Of a DNA stretch of 64,000 bases, positions 7,397 through 16,939 are shown piece by piece. Origin of the DNA: Dyadobacter psychrotolerans (GTDB lineage Bacteria; Bacteroidota; Bacteroidia; Cytophagales; Spirosomataceae); the NCBI RefSeq assembly GCF_004349265.1, contig NZ_SMFL01000007.1, positions 124,001 through 188,000 of the forward strand, written 5' to 3'. The notes below the pieces were generated by a model. The model searched no databases, was not told where the DNA came from, and worked only from the letters and a program-made list of their open reading frames with translations. The position numbers were made by a program, and so were the translations under genes. Each line of letters opens with the position of its first letter. Position 1 is the stretch's first letter.

Positions 7397-8644
7397 TTAT
7401 CCCAGTATCCTTTTGCCGTTTGAGGGTTTAGGCCGAAAAAAAAGAAAAGCGGTAATCAGCAGTCCAAGTGTCAGCATACCACCATATAGGAAGTCTTTTC
7501 CGGGAAAACTACTTCCCCAGAAACCGGCAATGGGATAAGCAATCGCCCACCACAAATGGGAAAAAGCAAAGTGGGAACCGTACACTTTTCCTTGCTGGGC
7601 ATCTTCAATGTTTTCCCCGATCAGTGTTTCTGATGGTATCTCCGCCAGGCTTTGGCCTAAACCGGCAACAAGCCATAGCACCAGCAAAACCGTAAAACCG
7701 ACATAGTTTGCCGTGATAACGGCCAGTCCCAGAAGAAGGGCACCTGATAAAAGCGATAGCCTCCGGCTCTTACTTTTATCAAAACTGCCTGAAAAGAAAG
7801 CGGCAATGGATGCGCCTATGCCAAATGCTGCCATGACCCACCCATAATGCTGATCGGTAAGTTTTAGTCCTTCTTTTACATGCCCGACTGTTTTGACCAG
7901 AATCTGCGCACCTGCAATGGCAGATATGAATTCTATAACCAGTGAAAAACGGATCAGCGGATTTGAAAAGAGAAGCCTGGCACCATGCAGAACATCCTGC
8001 CATGTTGAAATCGTTTTTTCAGCAGTTTCAGTTTTCGAATTTCTTAAAAGATCAGCCGGAAGCATCAGGATCAAACTCCCTGCAAGCACGAAAGAAACCG
8101 CATCGACCAGAAAGATATTTCTTGCGCCAAACCAGACCGCCATGATCCCGGCAAGCCCCGGCCCAAGAACGCCCAGCAGCTGGAAGGTAGCACTTGAAAG
8201 CCCGATCGCCTGCCGGTACTGATCCTTGGCAACTATATGCGGGATAATAGAGCGGTAAGTTGGTGTAAAAAAAGCATTGAAGATATTCAAAAGAAAAACA
8301 AGCAAATAGATCTGCCATTCCTTGGTGATAAACACCATACAGATCACAATCACCATTCTGATACAATGGGTGATATACAGGATTTTTTTTCGGTCAACCC
8401 GGTCGGCTAACACGCCTGCAAAGGGAGAAAAAATGATGAAGGCAATTACACGTAGCGTCAAAGCAGTCGATAGGATAATCGCAGAACGCTCCATACCAAA
8501 CTGGTAGGAGAGAAGCGCCAGTCCGATCCAGGTAAAAGCATCACCAAGCAGACTGATCGTCTGAGCAAAGTATAGTTTGGCAAATACGCGGTTGCGTAAA
8601 GCTTTGAAAGGCTCGGCAAGAGCAGTGACTGCGCTATTTTGCAT
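7397..8644 (-). CDS. MFS transporter
   Basis: The product has 415 residues and about 12 membrane helices. The loop-2/3 motif reads GVLADRVDRKKILY, a clear MFS motif A. The start FKALRNRVFAKLYFAQTISLLGD is typical of the MFS_3 (enterobactin-exporter-like) group, and an acidic stretch ESTLIGENIED-like near the C-terminal half (PSETLIGENIEDAQQGKVYG) fits that group too. Members export small molecules with proton exchange. It lies between the CzcB-type adaptor and the His-rich lipoprotein and is probably part of the metal-stress operon, but a metal-chelate or unrelated substrate is equally possible. Confidence 0.85.
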   Translation of the reverse strand: MQNSAVTALAEPFKALRNRVFAKLYFAQTISLLGDAFTWIGLALLSYQFGMERSAIILSTALTLRVIAFIIFSPFAGVLADRVDRKKILYITHCIRMVIVICMVFITKEWQIYLLVFLLNIFNAFFTPTYRSIIPHIVAKDQYRQAIGLSSATFQLLGVLGPGLAGIMAVWFGARNIFLVDAVSFVLAGSLILMLPADLLRNSKTETAEKTISTWQDVLHGARLLFSNPLIRFSLVIEFISAIAGAQILVKTVGHVKEGLKLTDQHYGWVMAAFGIGASIAAFFSGSFDKSKSRRLSLLSGALLLGLAVITANYVGFTVLLVLWLVAGLGQSLAEIPSETLIGENIEDAQQGKVYGSHFAFSHLWWAIAYPIAGFWGSSFPGKDFLYGGMLTLGLLITAFLFFRPKPSNGKRILG

Positions 8645-8685
8645 ATAATCCGGTTTTAAATCGAGCTACTTTTACGGCTCGTATA

Positions 8686-9870
8686 TTATTCTTCTTGTGA
8701 GGCGTTGATCAGGGCCGAAAGCAACGTATAGGCTCCCTTTGTCACAATAATAGCATCAGATGCAACCGTGGAAGGAAACGTTACCTGGGTGAGATTATCC
8801 TGCTGGATTCCTTTTTTTACGGGAACCATCTTGTAGGTAAAGCCCTTTTCCGACTGAGCTGTCTGGATGAAAATATAATCTTTGCCTTCTGATTGAACGA
8901 CGGCTTCATTAGGCAGAATCGGCACAGCATCAGCGGCCTTTTCAATCCAGGCTTTGACATACATGCCTGGCAGCAGTCCTTTGGCTGATGATTTAGGCAA
9001 GTGACAGTGGACCGGGATCATCCGGTCGTCTGCGGTCGCTTTCCCGATCAAAAATACAGTGGCCGTGCGGTCTACTTGCTGCTGGCTGCCCAGCCCGAAA
9101 CGGATGGATTGCCCGACACGGATCTGGTTAATGTCTTTTTCAAAAACATTGAGAGCCAGATGCAATTCGCCATTTTTGGCCAGCTCAAAGAGTACATCTG
9201 TGGGATTGACATACTTACCAATATTGATGTTGCTTGTGCGGACATATCCAGTAATGGGCGAGTATAAATGCGCTGATGGCAGGATCTTACCTTCTGATAA
9301 CGCCGCTTTATTGATTCCAGCCATAGATATTTTCGCTTCCAATGCGGCGAGCTTTGACTTCATCACCTGCAGATCAGAAGTTACCTGCTGCAAGGTTTTC
9401 GCCGCATTGACATCCTGGCTTCGAAGCAGCTGCTGACGGTCAAATTCCTTCTGCAAAAGTGTCACCCGGCTACTACTTTCCAGGTACTGCTGTTGTATAT
9501 CAATAAATTCAGGGTTTTCCAGTGTTGCGATAACCTGTCCTTTTTTGATGGCTTGGCCCGCAAGAAGGCCCGCACTTTTGATGTAACCGCCAAGTGGTGC
9601 CGATATCGTCACTACACTGGAAGGCTCTACATCGATCATACCGGTCGCTTTGATAATGCTGTTCAAATTGCGTGACTCGACCTTTCCGGTTTGAATACCT
9701 GCCATCGTGTACTGGTCTTTGGAAAAGGTAATTTCATCGGCTTGGGCTGACAGCGCGGTGCTATCCTTTTTTACAGCATCTTCACTGGTAGTGTCTTGTT
9801 TTTTACCACATGCACTCAGCAGTATTAGTCCAAGGGCCGAACTTAAAAGGATGCTTTTTATATTTTTCAT
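8686..9870 (-). CDS. czcB: CzcB/CusB-type RND periplasmic adaptor lipoprotein
   Basis: The product has 394 residues with a lipobox LLSAC (Cys21). A barrel-sandwich (lipoyl-like) half is seen at APLGGYIKSAGLLAGQAIKKGQVIATLENPE (shown here in parts), followed by a coiled hairpin rich in Gln and Leu, the second lipoyl half (SAHLYSPITGYVRTSNINIG), a beta barrel and a C-terminal membrane-proximal domain (FIQTAQSEKGFTYKMVPV). This is the HlyD-type adaptor that links a heavy-metal RND pump to its outer-membrane channel. The gene follows the pump by 23 bases on the same strand, the normal partner arrangement. The symbol reflects family only; metal specificity rests on the pump. Confidence 0.88.
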   Translation of the reverse strand: MKNIKSILLSSALGLILLSACGKKQDTTSEDAVKKDSTALSAQADEITFSKDQYTMAGIQTGKVESRNLNSIIKATGMIDVEPSSVVTISAPLGGYIKSAGLLAGQAIKKGQVIATLENPEFIDIQQQYLESSSRVTLLQKEFDRQQLLRSQDVNAAKTLQQVTSDLQVMKSKLAALEAKISMAGINKAALSEGKILPSAHLYSPITGYVRTSNINIGKYVNPTDVLFELAKNGELHLALNVFEKDINQIRVGQSIRFGLGSQQQVDRTATVFLIGKATADDRMIPVHCHLPKSSAKGLLPGMYVKAWIEKAADAVPILPNEAVVQSEGKDYIFIQTAQSEKGFTYKMVPVKKGIQQDNLTQVTFPSTVASDAIIVTKGAYTLLSALINASQEE

Positions 9871-9893
9871 AAATCAGAGTTTTGAAAGATTGT

Positions 9894-12800
9894 TTACTGG
9901 ACACCTGATAGGGTCTGGATCTGCTGAACGGTCAGGTTATACAAATAGAGTTTGTCCAGGTTATCGGATTTAATCCGGCTGGCAACCGAAACGCTTTGCA
10001 GCAGCTGGGTGTAAGAAGTTTCACCGCTACTAAAACCTGCTCGCGCCTGGCTAATGATCAAGGCGGCCTGCGGCAGCGCAGTACTTTCGTAATACTCCAG
10101 AGCAATCCGGTTTTTGTTAAATTCTGTAATCAGCGATTTTAACTCGCCGGAAAGATTAGTAGCTTCATATTCAAGCTGAGTCCTGGCGATTTGCTCTGAA
10201 ATCCTGGCGGCGCTCGCCGATGCACGGTAACCTCCCGGAAGTAAAGGAATTGAGACACCAGCGTGCAGAACATGGAACCGGTCAGCGAGCGAAAAGGCTT
10301 CCTGGATTCCTGTTGCAATTTGCACACCGCGGAACGATTGGTTGGTATATCCCAAAACGATTTCAGGCAGTTTCTTCTGCCGCTCTACCTGAAGCTGCTG
10401 CTGACTGACGGCAATTTCCTGTTTTAAATACTGTAAGACAGGATTTTTGATTATTGCAGCGCTATCGACTAATGACAGATGAAGCGACAGTTTGGTAAGG
10501 GTCTGCTCGGAAGCTGTGATGGCTTCATTCGTATTCAGAAGCGTTTGCAGCTGCTGCTTCGCGATGGTGATATCAGCCTGATTCTGCCGGATCAGATTTT
10601 GAACCTCCATGGCCTGTGCCGCCGATGTAGCCTTTTCCAGATGGCTCGTTTCTCCGGCCTGATAGCGAAGATCGCTCGCTTTCATAAGTCCCGAATAAAT
10701 GCTGTTCTGTTCAGATAGAACCAGTCCTTTGGCCTTAAAGTAAACCAAACTGCTGTAGGCGGACTTCACATCCCGGATCAGTTCATTACTTCGAACGGCC
10801 TGCCCGAGCTGGCTGCTTTCAATGCGGGCCTGTGCCAGTTTTTTCTGGCTTCCATAAAGTGTTGGAAATGCTAGTCGCTGGGTCAGATTAAAGGAGTTGT
10901 CCCGCTCCTGGCTGTTGATGTTTCCCTGTGAGAAGAGAAAATCGGTTTTTGGAAGATTGACAGTGCCTTTGAGCAGTGCCTTTTCACGGTCGGTGGCCAA
11001 TGAAGCTATTTTTTGCCCGCTGTTATTCTTCAAAGCCATCTCAATGGCCTGCGGAAGGGTTACTGTTCTCGCTAATGTTTCGGATTGTTGCACCGGCGTT
11101 TGCGCCATCAAGGGACTGGCAAGTACCACAGCTAAAAGTAAGGCGATGGCAGCAGCAGGCACTCCTTTATTTCCCTTGGGCTTAATCGAGCCAAAATAGA
11201 TGTAAAGCACAGGCAGCACGATCAGTGTTAAAAGGGTGGCTGTGATCAGACCACCAATCACGACTGCTGCCAGCGGTCTTTGCACTTCAGCACCTGAGCT
11301 TTGGGAAAGTGCCATGGGAAGAAAGCCAAGAGAAGCGACGGCCGCAGTCATAAGTACCGGCCTAAGCCTGATCTGTGTACCCTGAATCACCCTTTGGTAG
11401 ATGTCTGTGATACCATCTTTTTCAAGCCGGTTAAACTCGCCGATTAAAACGATCCCGTTCAAAACCGCTACGCCAAAGAGCGCGATAAAGCCAACTCCCG
11501 CCGAAATACTGAATGGCAGACCGAGAATGTAAAGAGCGAATACCCCTCCAATCGCGGAAAGCGGGATGGCTGAAAAGATCAGCAAACTTTGTTTAAGCGA
11601 GTTAAACGTAAAATAAAGCAGTAACAGGATCAGTGTCAAAGCCACCGGAACAGCAATGGATAAGCGCTCTTTGGCTGCCTGTAAATTTTCAAACTGACCG
11701 CCATAAGTCACATAGTAACCTACCGGCAGTTTCATTTTCGTATCAATAATTCCTTGAATGTCGGCAACGATGCTTTGCACGTCGCGGCTTCTGACGTTGA
11801 AGCCCAGTGTGATCCTTCGTTTTGCATTGTCGCGCTGGATCTGGTTAGGGCCTTCCTTGTATTCAATGCTGGCCAGCTCCTGCAAGGGGATCTGTCTGCC
11901 GGAAGGGGTGCTTACATACAAGTCCCTGACATCTTCGATTTCTTTCCGGCTCATGCTGTCCAGGCGCACCACCATCTCAAACCTCCTTTCGCCTTCATAA
12001 ACAAGGCCTGCATTTTCACCTGCAAAACCCGTGCGGATCACCTGGTTTACATCTTCAATGTTCAAACCGTACATCGCGATCTTATCACGGTCAAAATCAA
12101 TTTGTATCTGGGGCTGACCAGTGACTTCTTCCACGTACAGATCCTGTACACCGTCCACGTGACGGATCAAGCGGCCGATACTGCCAGCAAGCTGAGAGAG
12201 CACATCCAGGTCTTCACCATAAACTTTCAACACAACATCCTGTTTTGCGCCGGTGATCAGTTCATTAAAACGCATCTGGATCGGCTGTTGAAAACCAAAA
12301 GTAGCATTCGGGATTACGGCCAGTGCTGTCTGCATTTTTTCAGCCAGCTCTTCCCTGGAAGATGCAGTAGTCCACTCTGATTTATCTTTGAGAATGATCA
12401 TCATATCACCGGCCTCAATAGGCATCGGATCAGTCGGGATCTCACCCGAACCAATCTTGTTGACCACCTGTTTGACCTCCGGAAATTTCAGGATGATTTT
12501 CTGTGCTTTTTTAGATACATCCAGCATCTGGTCAATCGAGCTTCCGGTCAAAACGCGGGTCTCAACAGCAAAATCACCTTCGTCTAACTGTGGTATAAAC
12601 TCACCGCCAAGAGAAGAAAATACGAAAAGGCTTAATGCAAAAAGTCCAACGGCAAGGATCACGACAACCGCCTTGGCCCGCATGGCCGCTTTGATCACCG
12701 GGGTATAGAGCCGCTGAAAAAACTGCATCATTTTATCAGAAATATTAGGTGTATGATCGGTCTTTTTGCTTAATGCCAGCGCTGCGATCATCGGCACATA

Positions 12801-14279
12801 GGTAAGTGAAAGTATGAAAGCACCCAGGATAGCAAATGAGACGGTTTGGGCCATAGGCCGGAACATTTTCCCCTCAATGCCGACGAGTGCCCAAAGGGGC
12901 AGGTAAACCATCAGGATAATTATTTCCCCGAAAGATGCCGAGCTTCGGATGTTAGTAGTTGCCTGATACACTTCATCATCGATTTCATTTTGGGAAAGGC
13001 GGTGGGTATATTTTTTTCCGACAATGTGGTGAAGGGTTGCTTCGACAATAATTACCGCACCATCGACGATCAGCCCAAAGTCAATCGCGCCCAGACTCAT
13101 CAAATTACCCGAAACACCAAACAGGTTCATCATCGAAATGGCAAAAAGCATCGCCAATGGGATAACCGAAGCAACAACAAGGCCGGCCCTGAGATTTCCC
13201 AGAAAAAGGATCAGGATGAAAATGACGATCAGCGCGCCTTCAATCAGGTTTTTTGAAACCGTATGGATCGCTCCATCGACAAGCTTCTGACGGTCTAAAA
13301 AGGGCTCGATCGTAACGCCTTCCGGCAAAGTTTTTTTGATCTGTTCAATCCGCGCTTTCACATCATCGATGACCTGGGAGGAATTTGCTCCTTTGAGCAT
13401 CATCACAATCCCCGTCACCGTTTCACCTTCACCATTGCGGGTAGCTGCCCCGTAACGGACGCTGCTTCCGAAGCGTACCGTAGCCACGTCACGGATGAAG
13501 ACGGGTGTGCTTCCGTTGTTTTTAACTACAATCTTTCCAAGATCTTCCAGGCTTTTAACCAGACCTTCACTGCGGATAAAGTAGGCCGTTGGATTTTTGT
13601 TGATGTAAGCGCCACCGGTGTTCTGGTTGTTTTTTTCAAGGGCTGTAAAAATGTCGGTCATCGTTACGCCCATGCTTTGCAGCCTGTCCGGATTCACGGC
13701 AATCTCATACTGTTTGACATACCCGCCAAAGCCGCTTACTTCGGCTACCCCGGGCGTTCCAAGAAGCTGCCGTTTGACAATCCAGTCCTGGATCGTGCGA
13801 AGCTCCATGGCGTCGTACTTATTTTCGTAGCCTTTTTTGGGATGGATTACATACTGATATATTTCTCCTAGCCCTGTTGTAACCGGTGCCATTTCAGGGT
13901 TTCCGACCCCCTTTGGTATTAGCTTCCCGGCTTCTACGAGTCTTTCGCTGATCTGCTGGCGGGCCCAGTAAATATCCGTGCTTTCTTTAAATACGATGGT
14001 AACAATTGAAAGGCCGAAGCGTGAAAATGACCTGATCTGATCAATCTGTGGTATACTGGCCATGGTCTGCTCGACCGGAAAAGTGATCAGCCTTTCCACT
14101 TCCTGGGCCGCAAGCGTGGGGCTGATCGTGATAACCATTACCTGGTTATCGGTAATGTCGGGAACCGCATCGATGGGAAGCCGTGTCAACGAATAGCTTC
14201 CCCAGGCGATCAGCGCCAATGTGAAAATGCCGACTATAAGTTTGTTATAGATCGAAAAATGAATGATTCGGTCAAGCAT
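9894..14279 (-). CDS. czcA: CzcA-type heavy-metal RND pump fused to a TolC-like outer-membrane factor
   Basis: The product has 1461 residues, against about 1030-1050 for a normal pump. Residues 1-1032 are a complete HME-RND permease. The TM4 signature is DFGLIVDGAV (residues 400-409), the type found in Co/Zn/Cd/Ni pumps and not the Cu/Ag form, and the Met triad of CusA is not apparent. Residues 1033-1461 are a TolC-family domain with two alpha-rich repeats (TLPQAIEMALKNN opening, LPGGYRASASAARISEQ later). Between them lies a Lys-rich turn and a hydrophobic segment ending SPLMA-QTP at about 1059, shaped like a signal peptide. Such fusions occur in other Bacteroidota. The fusion removes any need for a separate czcC in the operon. 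Confidence 0.92.
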   Translation of the reverse strand: MLDRIIHFSIYNKLIVGIFTLALIAWGSYSLTRLPIDAVPDITDNQVMVITISPTLAAQEVERLITFPVEQTMASIPQIDQIRSFSRFGLSIVTIVFKESTDIYWARQQISERLVEAGKLIPKGVGNPEMAPVTTGLGEIYQYVIHPKKGYENKYDAMELRTIQDWIVKRQLLGTPGVAEVSGFGGYVKQYEIAVNPDRLQSMGVTMTDIFTALEKNNQNTGGAYINKNPTAYFIRSEGLVKSLEDLGKIVVKNNGSTPVFIRDVATVRFGSSVRYGAATRNGEGETVTGIVMMLKGANSSQVIDDVKARIEQIKKTLPEGVTIEPFLDRQKLVDGAIHTVSKNLIEGALIVIFILILFLGNLRAGLVVASVIPLAMLFAISMMNLFGVSGNLMSLGAIDFGLIVDGAVIIVEATLHHIVGKKYTHRLSQNEIDDEVYQATTNIRSSASFGEIIILMVYLPLWALVGIEGKMFRPMAQTVSFAILGAFILSLTYVPMIAALALSKKTDHTPNISDKMMQFFQRLYTPVIKAAMRAKAVVVILAVGLFALSLFVFSSLGGEFIPQLDEGDFAVETRVLTGSSIDQMLDVSKKAQKIILKFPEVKQVVNKIGSGEIPTDPMPIEAGDMMIILKDKSEWTTASSREELAEKMQTALAVIPNATFGFQQPIQMRFNELITGAKQDVVLKVYGEDLDVLSQLAGSIGRLIRHVDGVQDLYVEEVTGQPQIQIDFDRDKIAMYGLNIEDVNQVIRTGFAGENAGLVYEGERRFEMVVRLDSMSRKEIEDVRDLYVSTPSGRQIPLQELASIEYKEGPNQIQRDNAKRRITLGFNVRSRDVQSIVADIQGIIDTKMKLPVGYYVTYGGQFENLQAAKERLSIAVPVALTLILLLLYFTFNSLKQSLLIFSAIPLSAIGGVFALYILGLPFSISAGVGFIALFGVAVLNGIVLIGEFNRLEKDGITDIYQRVIQGTQIRLRPVLMTAAVASLGFLPMALSQSSGAEVQRPLAAVVIGGLITATLLTLIVLPVLYIYFGSIKPKGNKGVPAAAIALLLAVVLASPLMAQTPVQQSETLARTVTLPQAIEMALKNNSGQKIASLATDREKALLKGTVNLPKTDFLFSQGNINSQERDNSFNLTQRLAFPTLYGSQKKLAQARIESSQLGQAVRSNELIRDVKSAYSSLVYFKAKGLVLSEQNSIYSGLMKASDLRYQAGETSHLEKATSAAQAMEVQNLIRQNQADITIAKQQLQTLLNTNEAITASEQTLTKLSLHLSLVDSAAIIKNPVLQYLKQEIAVSQQQLQVERQKKLPEIVLGYTNQSFRGVQIATGIQEAFSLADRFHVLHAGVSIPLLPGGYRASASAARISEQIARTQLEYEATNLSGELKSLITEFNKNRIALEYYESTALPQAALIISQARAGFSSGETSYTQLLQSVSVASRIKSDNLDKLYLYNLTVQQIQTLSGVQ

Positions 14280-14370
14280 CCTGAATTATTTAATAGATAG
14301 AATAAATCAATCTACCCAAGATGCAGCCAGTGCACCCTGAAAAGAATTGTTATAACAGAAAATTAAATGA

Positions 14371-14787
14371 TCAGAATTTTGGCGGTTGCCAGATGGAGTA
14401 AGAAAAGCTGGAAATCAGCCTGGAAATAAAGCTAAATTTTGGCCTTTCAATAGCAGCATAGTGCACTGGCTGAAAGACAAGACTGTAAATAGGTGTGAAA
14501 AAGTAATTAACAGCTGTGCTGGGATGACTGTGATGGAATGGAAGATTTTCATGCCCGGCTGAGTTTTTGTGGTGCTCGTCTGCATAATGCATACTTAAAA
14601 ACTCCAAAAAGCTGATATTATGATGGTCATTATCATCGAGATCATCATCATGGTCAGCATGCTCGTGCTCGTGCTCCTGATAATGCTCTATCAGATCTGC
14701 GATGCCGGAAAGTTCATGCATATCCTGGTTTGGTAAAAAATTTACCAAAAGCAGTCTCAGGCATAAAATCAGGGCTAATGCTTTCAT
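14371..14787 (-). CDS. Histidine-rich exported protein at the head of the metal operon
   Basis: I start at the internal ATG at 14787 (MKALALILCLRLLLVNFLP), which begins a signal or anchor helix; the frame is open upstream to 14838 but adds only a non-signal leader. The mature 115 residues contain about 16 His, including EHEHEHADHDDD and a second cluster at HYADEHHKNSAGHENLPFHH (given in short form). Similar His-rich proteins precede CzcA-type pumps in Bacteroidota. A periplasmic metal sensor-buffer role is likely by analogy but not shown. It is the first gene of the minus-strand operon, 91 bases before the pump gene. Confidence 0.68.
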   Translation of the reverse strand: MKALALILCLRLLLVNFLPNQDMHELSGIADLIEHYQEHEHEHADHDDDLDDNDHHNISFLEFLSMHYADEHHKNSAGHENLPFHHSHPSTAVNYFFTPIYSLVFQPVHYAAIERPKFSFISRLISSFSYSIWQPPKF

Positions 14788-14838
14788 TACAGTCAAAAGT
14801 ACTAAAATATTTCCAAGAGGATTGGGGTTGTTGCACAT

Positions 14839-15360
14839 TTAAGTCGTTGCGCTGCAAATAATGTGTTGAGTAAGCAATGCCCGTGTTAACCTAAAGGATA
14901 GTTTTGCCTTGAACAGATGTTGGTTAAGGCTTAGTAAGTTACCATGGTGAATAATTACACAGGCTAATTTTAAAATCAAATGGTTCTGCGTTAGGTTAGA
15001 TATTCAATGAAACTACATGGATGACATCTTTTGCATTATTTAGTAACTGCCTGCATATGAACTAAGATGCCTTATTTTAACCTTTTTCTCAGCTTTATTA
15101 TAATTGTTTGTAATTTTATTAAGTGACTCAATACCAGACATATCAGCGGCCCCGCTTTCAGAAAATCAATTATAGCTTCCTGTGGATCTGTTAAAACCTC
15201 AAACTTTTCGCTGAAAGCGTAACTGATCCAAAAAAGAGGCCCAAAAATCCTGTGATGTTTTACCCCATTTATTGTACTTAAGCCATAGTGTATTTGTTGG
15301 ATAAATTGGTGAAGGTTATTATTAAATGAAACGTATTATTAAACAAGAGGCAATTCTGTT
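14839..15360. other. Intergenic region upstream of the metal operon
   Basis: About 520 bases between the head of the metal operon and the end of the GT39 gene. It should contain the metal-operon promoter (minus strand), but no convincing TTTG/TAnnTTTG pair stands out. Most of its left-centre is occupied by the startless open frame listed separately. No tRNA-like or repeat structure was found. Confidence 0.45.
15072..15335 (-). other. Protein-like open frame without a start codon, possible gene remnant
   Basis: Downstream of two consecutive TAA codons there is an 87-codon open frame that ends at TAA 15072-15074. It has a protein-like composition (for example RIFGPLFWISYAFSEKF, then DPQEAIIDFLKAGPLI) but no ATG or GTG before its last third. 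It may be the 3' remnant of a lost gene or chance. Family unknown. Confidence 0.25.
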
Positions 15361-16923
15361 TTAAAGTATAACTACTCCCATAGGTAATCGAGTATTTGCC
15401 TTCAAAAGTCTGTAAACATGCCAGTAACGAACTGTTTTGTCACTGCGTTTCTGAGTAATGCTTGCTGCTTTTTCGATCCTACTGAACGAGTTACCATAAA
15501 GTTGATTTGGATCGACAAAATTATTAGAAGGCGAAATGTAATATGCATTTGCTCCGGGCTTTATCGATCCATACATCGAATTCAGCCATTGGAATTTATG
15601 TAGATCGTTCAAATTTCCTAATCCAATAAATCTCATTTTCAGAGGATAAGCGACGTAATGGTAAATATGTCCGCCAGGAAACCACTTATGTGTAACTAAG
15701 GGGTCGTTTGGGGACATTCTGTTATTGGCAATATCCTCCTTTCGAAGTTTATCAAAAGCCGGCAGCAGGTCATCCCAGCCGTGTAGGTCGAGTGTTGGAT
15801 CATTCAGACCAGTTTCGAGAGAAGCCGTGTCTGAGAGTGTACCCGGATAAAAGTAGATAAGCAAAGGACCAGCAACGCACACAAAGCTGGTTAAAAAAAT
15901 AGCCGCAGTTAAAAACTGATATGTTTTTCTTGAGTATTGATTTAAGGTATAATCGATGTAAACAGCTGCAATAATCATCAATCCCAAAAATCCAGGCCCG
16001 CTCCAATGTGGGAGTGTATTTCTGAATAAGGAAACCAGCGTTGTTGCAAAAATGATCGGAACGCTGCACCATAGCAGCAGTTGAAGATATCGATTGCTTG
16101 AAAACTTTTCGTGTCTAAGTATTGCGGCAAGAGAAATCATGTAAATCGCAAACTGTATTGGATTTGAATAAACGATCTGGCCGATTGTTGTCACCAGAAA
16201 TGATTTGAAATTAATACCATGCTGCACCGTAATTCTTTCGCTGTGAAATCGCCATGTAATAAAATCGTTGCCAAAATTCCAAAAAAGAATAGGTGAAACA
16301 AACAGAATGGTTATCAATAAGGCCAGATACAAAAACGGGCTTTTTAATAAGGAACGCTGGTGGAAGACAATAAAGCCAAAGAAACCAAACCAAAGAAAAA
16401 TGCCATGAATTTTGCTCATCATCGCCAGCCCGATCCAGAAGCCAATTAATATGATCTTTTTGTTGTGGTTAGCTTTTTGTGGTGCACTGACCATCTTTAA
16501 CATATTATAAAGTGCTGCCATCCAGAACATAAGCTGCACCGAATCCGGTAAAATGAAAAGCCCGGAAATAAGACTCGTGTAAATGGAGGTATTGTAAAGA
16601 ATAGCTGCAAAAGTGCCTGCTCTTTTACTGGCTATCTGTTGGGTGCACTTTGCAATGAGCCATGTGCTTATTGCCGCTCCAAAAATCGCTGGCAAGCGCA
16701 TTGATAGGTCGTTAATCCAGTTTAGGTTTAGTGTAGTGAGCCTGATAAACAAACCGACTAATGGCGGATGGTCAAAATGATTCCAGTCGGGTTGGACGGC
16801 ATAGGTAAAATAATACACTTCATCGTTGCCAAGGTTAAGACCATAGGCCAATACAATGCGTATCAGGCTTGTTATGACAATAATCTGAGCTAATGAATGG
16901 GAGGGGAATTTTGTTTGAATCAT
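15361..16923 (-). CDS. GT39-type (ArnT/PMT-like) membrane glycosyltransferase
   Basis: The product has 520 residues with an N-terminal block of about 10-12 membrane helices and a C-terminal soluble tail of roughly 120 residues. The first periplasmic loop carries NDEVYYFTYA (the catalytic-type acidic pair) and DWNHFDHPPLVGL, both hallmarks of the GT39/PMT_2 class that transfers sugars from polyprenyl-phosphate donors to lipids or proteins in the periplasm. The acceptor is unknown. The gene starts 16 bases after the PHP-domain gene on the same strand, so they form a two-gene unit. A role in modifying an envelope glycan or lipid is an inference. Confidence 0.82.
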   Translation of the reverse strand: MIQTKFPSHSLAQIIVITSLIRIVLAYGLNLGNDEVYYFTYAVQPDWNHFDHPPLVGLFIRLTTLNLNWINDLSMRLPAIFGAAISTWLIAKCTQQIASKRAGTFAAILYNTSIYTSLISGLFILPDSVQLMFWMAALYNMLKMVSAPQKANHNKKIILIGFWIGLAMMSKIHGIFLWFGFFGFIVFHQRSLLKSPFLYLALLITILFVSPILFWNFGNDFITWRFHSERITVQHGINFKSFLVTTIGQIVYSNPIQFAIYMISLAAILRHEKFSSNRYLQLLLWCSVPIIFATTLVSLFRNTLPHWSGPGFLGLMIIAAVYIDYTLNQYSRKTYQFLTAAIFLTSFVCVAGPLLIYFYPGTLSDTASLETGLNDPTLDLHGWDDLLPAFDKLRKEDIANNRMSPNDPLVTHKWFPGGHIYHYVAYPLKMRFIGLGNLNDLHKFQWLNSMYGSIKPGANAYYISPSNNFVDPNQLYGNSFSRIEKAASITQKRSDKTVRYWHVYRLLKANTRLPMGVVIL

Positions 16924-16939
16924 TAGTTAACCGGAATTA

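Noticed and set aside
11754..12380. 208-codon plus-strand frame
   Set aside because: Lies entirely opposite the porter-domain part of the CzcA gene; composition is that of an antisense shadow and no homologous motif is visible.
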